Part shown: one piece after another, positions 4,586 to 8,243 of the stretch | Position numbering within the stretch: the first letter of the stretch is position 1 | Layout: the number at the start of each line of letters is the position of its first letter | Origin: Treponema sp. | GTDB taxonomy: Bacteria > Spirochaetota > Spirochaetia > Treponematales > Breznakiellaceae | Direction: 5' to 3' | Length of the DNA: 8,243 bases | Assembly: GCA_031254385.1 (NCBI GenBank) | Contig: JAIRUO010000087.1 | Span: 1-8,243 of the forward strand | Notes under the pieces: model-generated | Seen by the model: the letters and a program-made list of their open reading frames with translations, nothing else | What the model was told of the DNA's origin: nothing | Database searches by the model: none | Position numbers and translations under genes: made by a program

Positions 4586-6092
4586 CGGTTTTATCGGTAT
4601 ACAAGAACAACCTGTTGCGGGGCAACCCGACACCGCTCTGACAGACGCACAGGTGTTGACCAAAAAAGGCGATGACGCATACGATCGCCAGGATTACGCA
4701 GAGGCTGTTAAGTGTTACAGCAAGGCTGCGGAGCAAGGCTACGCATGTGCTCAGTTTAATCTCGGTAATCGCTATTATAATGGCGAAGGCGTGGAGCAGG
4801 ATTACACCAAAGCCGCCGAGTGGTACTGCAAGGGGGCGGAGCAAGGCAATGCGGTTGCTCAGTTATTTCTCGGCAATTGCTACTATAATGGCGAAGGCGT
4901 GGAGCAGGATAAAGCCAAAGCCGTGGAATGGTACCGCAAGGCTGCGGAACAGGGTCACGCCAAAGCCCAGCGTAATCTCGGCAATTGCTATGATAGTGAC
5001 GGAAGCGTAACGCAGGATAAAGCCAAAGCCGTCGAGTGGTACCGCAATGTTGCGGAGCAAGGCGTCGCAGTTGCTCAGTTTAAACTCGGTAATTGCTATT
5101 ATGATGGCGAAGGAGTGACGCAGGATAAAGCCAAAGCCGTCGAGTGGTACCGCAAGGCTGCGGGGCAAGGGGATGCATGTGCTCAGTTTAATCTCGGCTA
5201 TTGCTATTATAATGGCGAAGGCGTAGAGAAGGATTACGCCAAAGCCGTCGAATGGTACAGCCATGCTGCGGAGCAAGGTGTCACGATTGCTCAGGTTGAT
5301 CTCGGCTATTGCTATTATAACGGCGAAGGCGTGGAGCAGGATTACGCCAAAGCCGTCGAGTGGTACCGCAAGGCTGCGGAGCAAGGCCATGCGGGCGCTC
5401 AGTTTGGTCTCGGCATTTGCTATTATAACGGCGAGGGCGTGGCGCAGGATAAAGCCAAAGCCGCCGAGTGGTATAACAAGGCTGGGGAGCAGGGCAACGC
5501 GGTTGCTCAGTTTAAACTCGGCTATTGCTATGATAGTGGCGAAGGTGTAATGCAGGATAAAGCCAAAGCCGTCGAGTGGTATCGCAAGGCTGCGGAGCAA
5601 GGCTACGTGCGTGCTCAGTTTAATCTTGGAGTTTGTTATTTTAACGGCGCAGGCGTGGAGCAGGATTACACCAAAGCCGCCGAGTGGTACCGCAAGGCTG
5701 CGGAGCAGGGCAACGCAGATGCTCAGTTATTTTTCGGCAATTGCTATTTTAATGGCAAAGGCGTAATGCGGGATTACGCCAAAGCCGTCGAATGGTACTA
5801 CAAGGCTGCGGAGCAGGGCAACGCGGGTGCTCAGTTTAGCCTCGGCTATTGCTATGATAACGGCGCAGGCGTGGAGCAGGATTACGTCCAAGCCGTCGAA
5901 TGGTATTTTAAGGCGGCGGAACAAGACGATGCAGATGCTCAGTATTATCTCGGCGATTGCTATTTTAATGGCGAAGGCGTTGCACAGGATTACGCCAAAG
6001 CCCTCGAATGGTACAGCAAGGCGGCGGCTCAGGGACATGAAATGGCACAAGGAATACTTGATACTAAGAAGGAACATTTGGCAGAAAATTAG
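4578..6092 (+). CDS. Sel1-repeat protein with 12 exact 36-residue units
   Basis: The product is 504 residues; ATG 4578 lies 7 bases after GGGAGGAG (4563-4570) and inside the end of the M23 gene. There is no signal peptide or membrane segment, so it is probably cytoplasmic. Residues 1-51 are a leader with one TPR-like helix pair (AQVLTKKGDDAYDRQDYAEA, then VKCYSKAA). Residues 52-483 are twelve Sel1-like units with no length variation, each close to EQG.A.AQ..LG.CYYNGEGV and QD.AKAVEWY.KAA; residues 484-504 are a partial unit and a charged tail. Sel1 solenoids are protein-binding scaffolds, in several bacteria tied to envelope or signalling complexes. Coupling to the peptidase gene suggests it acts with, or regulates, that enzyme or its membrane neighbour. 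A Cys occupies the same position in 11 of 12 units (Arg in unit 1), which is unusual. Confidence 0.93.
   Translation: MDNGFIGIQEQPVAGQPDTALTDAQVLTKKGDDAYDRQDYAEAVKCYSKAAEQGYACAQFNLGNRYYNGEGVEQDYTKAAEWYCKGAEQGNAVAQLFLGNCYYNGEGVEQDKAKAVEWYRKAAEQGHAKAQRNLGNCYDSDGSVTQDKAKAVEWYRNVAEQGVAVAQFKLGNCYYDGEGVTQDKAKAVEWYRKAAGQGDACAQFNLGYCYYNGEGVEKDYAKAVEWYSHAAEQGVTIAQVDLGYCYYNGEGVEQDYAKAVEWYRKAAEQGHAGAQFGLGICYYNGEGVAQDKAKAAEWYNKAGEQGNAVAQFKLGYCYDSGEGVMQDKAKAVEWYRKAAEQGYVRAQFNLGVCYFNGAGVEQDYTKAAEWYRKAAEQGNADAQLFFGNCYFNGKGVMRDYAKAVEWYYKAAEQGNAGAQFSLGYCYDNGAGVEQDYVQAVEWYFKAAEQDDADAQYYLGDCYFNGEGVAQDYAKALEWYSKAAAQGHEMAQGILDTKKEHLAEN
4731..6026 (+). repeat. Tandem array of twelve 108-bp units
   Basis: The Sel1 coding repeats form a regular 108-bp DNA array. 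Blocks such as GATAAAGCCAAAGCC, GAGTGGTACCGCAAGG and CTGCGGAGCAAGGC recur almost unchanged while the middle of each unit varies. The array is prone to slippage and unequal crossing-over, so copy number may differ between strains. Because 108 is a multiple of three, it also creates long spurious open frames on both strands. Confidence 0.95.
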
Positions 6093-6153
6093 GGATCAAG
6101 GGCTATCATCTGAAAAAGAATAATAAAAACGAACCGAGGCCCACCACTATACC

Positions 6154-6181
6154 TTGACAATCCTCTATCCCTCGTAATAAT
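6154..6181 (+). promoter_or_regulatory. Strong sigma70-type promoter abutting the start at 6188
   Basis: TTGACA (6154-6159), a 16-base spacer, then AATAAT (6176-6181, 5 of 6 against TATAAT). The predicted transcription start, about 7 bases after the -10, falls on or next to the ATG at 6188. No Shine-Dalgarno precedes that ATG. Confidence 0.6.
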
Positions 6182-6187
6182 AAACCC

Positions 6188-6397
6188 ATGGACAAAGAAT
6201 ACATTCTAAAACACAAAAACACCCCCGTCATGTTATTCAAACTGAACGATGATTTTGAATTATCAGAAACTGGCGAAGTGTTTAACGAAGAAAGACTGCC
6301 TTTTGGTTTAAAGTATAAGGGAAAAGAAAAGGCGCAGTTTACACAACCATCTGGCGGGGATACTGGGGGCTTGACAATTACGGTTACAGGCATATAA
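6188..6397 (+). pseudogene. N-terminal fragment of a HipA-like kinase-family protein
   Basis: The open frame is 69 residues. Residues 1-46 (MDKEYILKHKNTPVMLFKLN, then acidic residues, GEVFNEERLPFGLKYKGKE) resemble the N-terminus of HipA-like proteins of Clostridia and treponemes, which open with YILMHKN..V and reach a conserved (G)..(N/H)(P/E)E.LP.G segment before the kinase-like domain. That match is from memory and is the weaker part of this call. After about residue 50 the frame switches to junk (PSGGDTGGLTITVTGI) because the DNA is an out-of-frame transposase gene. The kinase-like domain, usually a few hundred residues, is absent. The promoter is intact, so a short peptide may still be made. 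Confidence 0.5.
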
Positions 6398-6660
6398 TAA
6401 CGGATAAGAAGGGGCAGGAAGACGAAATGTTGCCAAAAGTGCATTTGGTTATATCACTTCTTAAAAGATGGTTCATGGGTATTTTTCAGGGTTCTTTGTC
6501 CGAACAGCACATGGCGTATTATCTTGACGAATATACGTTCAGGTTCAACTGGCGGACATCGGGAAATCGTGGTATGCTGTTTTACAGACTTTTGGAACAA
6601 GCGGTTCAAATAAAGTCTTCTACTTATAATAATAAGGTTTGTAAATATATAGTATATTGA
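6337..6660 (+). pseudogene. C-terminal half of an IS1595/ISXO2-type transposase
   Basis: The frame through GTT 6337 reads VYTTIWRGYWGLDNYGYRH, then a short charged stretch, MLPKVHLVISLLKRWFMG (from 6427), a QGSLSEQHMAYYLDEYTFRF stretch, NWRTSGNRG and FYRLLEQAVQIK. This is the conserved end of the DDE_Tnp_IS1595 domain: LLKRW, the Q-G turn, YLDE.TFRFN.R and a terminal LLEQAV. The N-terminal half, with the first catalytic Asp, is absent. At the position where many members have TDGW.GY this copy has TTIWRGY, so a catalytic Asp may be lost too. The last 15 residues before the TGA at 6658-6660 are AT-rich and not family-like, so the element's right end is also gone. No intact terminal repeats are visible. 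Confidence 0.8.
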
Positions 6661-6679
6661 AAAAAGGGGATTAGATAGT

Positions 6680-7129
6680 ATGAATGAATTATTTGATTAT
6701 ATTAAAGAAAGAAACGAAAGCGATAAATTGCCTGAAATTATAAAATTCAGACAGAAAATAACTAAAATGAAAAAAAGCAATAAAATGATAAAAATGCTAA
6801 CAAAAGGACTTTTATGGAATATGAATAAAAAGTTATTAAACTGGAAAGAGGATAAAAATATTATTATATGGCGAATAATAGAAGCTGGATTAAAGAGAGA
6901 TGAAATTATTATGTATTGCTTATATGATTATGAAGATATAAAACATATAGCGATAAATATGGATAATTTAGAAATGGAAATAGTCGAATATTGGGCAAAG
7001 AAATTAAATATTGATAAAAAACTTTTTAGAAGTTATAGTGAAAAACCGTGGTATTTAAGGACAATAAAGGAAGATCATGAAAAAATGGAAAGAGATTTGG
7101 CAAGAATGGAATTAGGTTTAATAATATGA
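6680..7129 (+). CDS. DUF6922-like protein, possible antitoxin partner
   Basis: The product is 149 residues, very basic and AT-rich in coding. The start at ATG 6680 follows GGGGA (about 6666-6670); TATAAT at 6625-6630 could serve as a -10, but no good -35 precedes it. Residues about 38-125 follow a pattern I associate with DUF6922: LLWNMNKKLLNWKEDKNIII, IEAGLKRDEI, a middle helix, and VEYWAKKLNIDKKLFRSY. Such genes often sit directly upstream of AbiEii-type nucleotidyltransferases, as here with a 17-base gap. By analogy with type IV AbiE systems the upstream gene may be the antitoxin or regulator, but this is inference; it does not look like the canonical AbiEi winged-helix protein. Confidence 0.65.
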   Translation: MNELFDYIKERNESDKLPEIIKFRQKITKMKKSNKMIKMLTKGLLWNMNKKLLNWKEDKNIIIWRIIEAGLKRDEIIMYCLYDYEDIKHIAINMDNLEMEIVEYWAKKLNIDKKLFRSYSEKPWYLRTIKEDHEKMERDLARMELGLII

Positions 7130-7146
7130 TCAAAGGAGGTTTATAA

Positions 7147-7473
7147 ATGTTTAAAAAAGAAGCTGTTCCCGAAAAAATGTTAAATCTAATAAAAGATTTA
7201 CAGGGTATGGAATCTTTAAAGGATTATATGTTGGCTGGTGGAACTGCTTTGGCAATACATTTAAACCACAGAACTTCTACTGATGTAGATTTATTTTCAT
7301 ATAAAGAACATAATGTAGATAAAATATTAGGAGATATTGAATTAAAATTTGGAAAATATGAAAAAACAATTATAAATGAAAAATTTATGAGATTATATTT
7401 GAATAATATAAAAGTAGAATTTGTATTTGATAATGAAGGAAAAAGAATAAAAGAAGATTTCAATAAAATATGA
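7147..7473 (+). CDS. AbiEii/AbiGii-type nucleotidyltransferase, apparently truncated
   Basis: ATG 7147 follows a near-perfect AAAGGAGG (7132-7139) at 7 bases. The 108-residue product carries the nucleotidyltransferase signature: Gly31-Gly32-Thr33 in MLAGGTALAIHL, then RTSTDVDLF with Asp46 and Asp48, the expected metal-binding pair. Strands continue to KVEFVFDNEG near the C-terminus. Family members (type IV toxins that modify RNA with nucleotides) are usually about 200-300 residues, so the C-terminal domain is missing. At about 7460 the +1 frame takes over with plausible protein (SIKYEYLKIKINDYNLN, then KIRDINDK) to a TAA at 7535-7537, suggesting a frameshift that ended the gene early. Active-site residues are present, but the toxin is probably defective. 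Confidence 0.8.
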   Translation: MFKKEAVPEKMLNLIKDLQGMESLKDYMLAGGTALAIHLNHRTSTDVDLFSYKEHNVDKILGDIELKFGKYEKTIINEKFMRLYLNNIKVEFVFDNEGKRIKEDFNKI

Positions 7474-7560
7474 ATATTTAAAAATTAAGATCAATGACTA
7501 TAATTTAAATAAAATTAGAGATATTAATGATAAATAATTATATAGAAGAAAATCATAGCT

Positions 7561-8243
7561 TCACCTAATACACCAAACCGCATAAAGTGGCACGCTTTTA
7601 ATCCCATTCTCAAAGCCGAAATTTTTAGCCGATATGCGGATTGATTTTTCGATGTTGTATTTTTTGCGGAAGGTATCAAGGCTTTTTGCCTTTGTGTTCT
7701 GATTAGCCTTTGCTTCAATAGGAACGATTTTGTCTTGCTGCTGGATAACAAAATCAAGCTCGGCTGTACCCCGGCTCTCCCAATAATACGGGCGGATTCC
7801 GTTTGCAACCAGTTCCGCAGACACATAGTTTTCGGTTAACGCACCCTTTACTTCGCCGCCGTAGTTTTGTGTTAATATTGCCGCGGCGACGAGATTACTT
7901 TTTGCGGAGAACAAACCCACATCGTTGAAATAAATCTTAAATGACAGCAAATCCTCATACCCCGCAAGGGGCATTTTACCCTCGTTAGTTTTGGGCACTT
8001 TAATTACGATATTCGCTTTCTCAAGCCAAAAGAGCGCGTCGGCAAAGTCTTTCGCCCTCGCCCCGCTTTGAATAAGGTTATACTGGAACTTCCTGTTTTC
8101 CTTTGCGAGTTGGGCAGCAACGCTGTTGTATGCAGCGATATTCCTCATAGCTTCGGTTCTGGTGCAATACTTAACCATATCGTTGGTGTACATCTCGCAG
8201 ATGGCGAGTTGCTTTGCTTTTACAAAATCGAAGCCTTTGCGGT
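7561..8243 (-). CDS. DUF4143-containing AAA-type ATPase (C-terminal part; 5' end beyond window)
   Basis: The minus-strand frame enters from the right edge and ends at TGA 7563-7561, giving 226 visible residues; the frame is open through 8243, so the ATG at 8193-8191 is internal rather than the start. The visible part corresponds to the DUF4143 domain that follows an AAA_14 ATPase domain in this family of roughly 380-450 residue proteins. Hallmarks counted from the edge are FADALFWLEKA near 66-76, a YFNDVGLF segment near 104-111, GALTENYV (134-141), the PD-(D/E)XK-like pair ELDF (161-164) and PIEAK (174-178), and a short C-terminal strand over LYAVW. The AAA Walker motifs lie outside the window. 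Such proteins are common, fast-moving accessory genes of uncertain role. It converges on the nucleotidyltransferase gene. Confidence 0.88.
   Translation of the reverse strand, partial: RKGFDFVKAKQLAICEMYTNDMVKYCTRTEAMRNIAAYNSVAAQLAKENRKFQYNLIQSGARAKDFADALFWLEKANIVIKVPKTNEGKMPLAGYEDLLSFKIYFNDVGLFSAKSNLVAAAILTQNYGGEVKGALTENYVSAELVANGIRPYYWESRGTAELDFVIQQQDKIVPIEAKANQNTKAKSLDTFRKKYNIEKSIRISAKNFGFENGIKSVPLYAVWCIR

Larger units (their letters stand above)
6610..7555. other. AT-rich island with a toxin-antitoxin-like pair
   Basis: From just after the transposase remnant to just before the minus-strand ATPase gene, the DNA is strikingly AT-rich, with Lys/Ile/Asn/Glu-heavy coding using AAA, ATA and GAA. 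The genes on both sides are close to balanced in composition. The abrupt change at both ends, with IS debris at the left boundary, indicates horizontally acquired DNA. The 87 bases at 7474-7560 hold only the frame-shifted tail of the nucleotidyltransferase and no visible terminator. Confidence 0.75.

Noticed and set aside
4863..5600. Long minus-strand open frame of 245 residues (and similar ones at 4506-4844 and 5727-6077) with repeated hydrophobic segments
   Set aside because: It lies antisense to the Sel1 array; the 108-bp unit is divisible by three and stop-free in that frame, so the periodic pseudo-protein is a by-product of the repeats. No ribosome binding site supports it.
4731..6026. 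CRISPR array, because of regular direct repeats
   Set aside because: The repeats are contiguous 108-bp coding units without unique spacers and translate into Sel1 motifs.

Overview
The window looks like an accessory stretch of a spirochaete chromosome, most likely a Treponema of the gut/termite group. The main reason is two small lipoproteins with the leader MANKK(I/S)WLVILVM...VVGC, a highly repetitive secretion leader I associate with those treponemes. Mixed CsgG-like, DUF1566, SH3b and Sel1 genes fit the same picture. The assignment is from memory of protein style, not from a search.

Left part (1-1278). A partial XRE-type regulator on the minus strand (1-215) faces a promoter (284-312) and a 60-residue protein (348-530) whose 3' end holds a clean G-quadruplex motif. 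An 80-residue lipoprotein with one CxxC pair follows (559-801). The next 500 bases have no intact gene: a branched RNA fold ending in a T-run (847-917), the C-terminal remnant of a membrane protein (to 1076), and an SH3b-domain gene broken by two frameshifts (1069-1278).

Centre (1317-6092). Six co-directional, closely spaced genes have envelope-related features: a secreted CsgG/LpoB-like protein fused through a Pro-rich linker to DUF1566; a lipoprotein with a paralogous DUF1566 domain; a small MORN-like protein; a three-TM protein with a hydrophilic tail; a membrane-anchored M23 peptidase with all metal ligands and a glycine-zipper N-terminus; and a protein of twelve exact 36-residue Sel1 repeats whose start overlaps the end of the peptidase gene. 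A joint role in sensing or remodelling the peptidoglycan/outer envelope is an inference from domain content and spacing. The two DUF1566 copies share a 99-bp tract with one mismatch inside otherwise visibly diverged sequence, which looks like gene conversion.

Right part (6093-8243). This is mobile and toxin-antitoxin-like debris. A strong promoter sits directly against the start of a HipA-like N-terminal fragment (possibly leaderless), which runs into the C-terminal half of an IS1595/ISXO2-type transposase. A markedly AT-rich island (about 6610-7555) follows, with a DUF6922-like gene and an AbiEii-type nucleotidyltransferase that appears cut short by a frameshift. The window ends in the C-terminal part of a minus-strand DUF4143/AAA ATPase that runs off the right edge.
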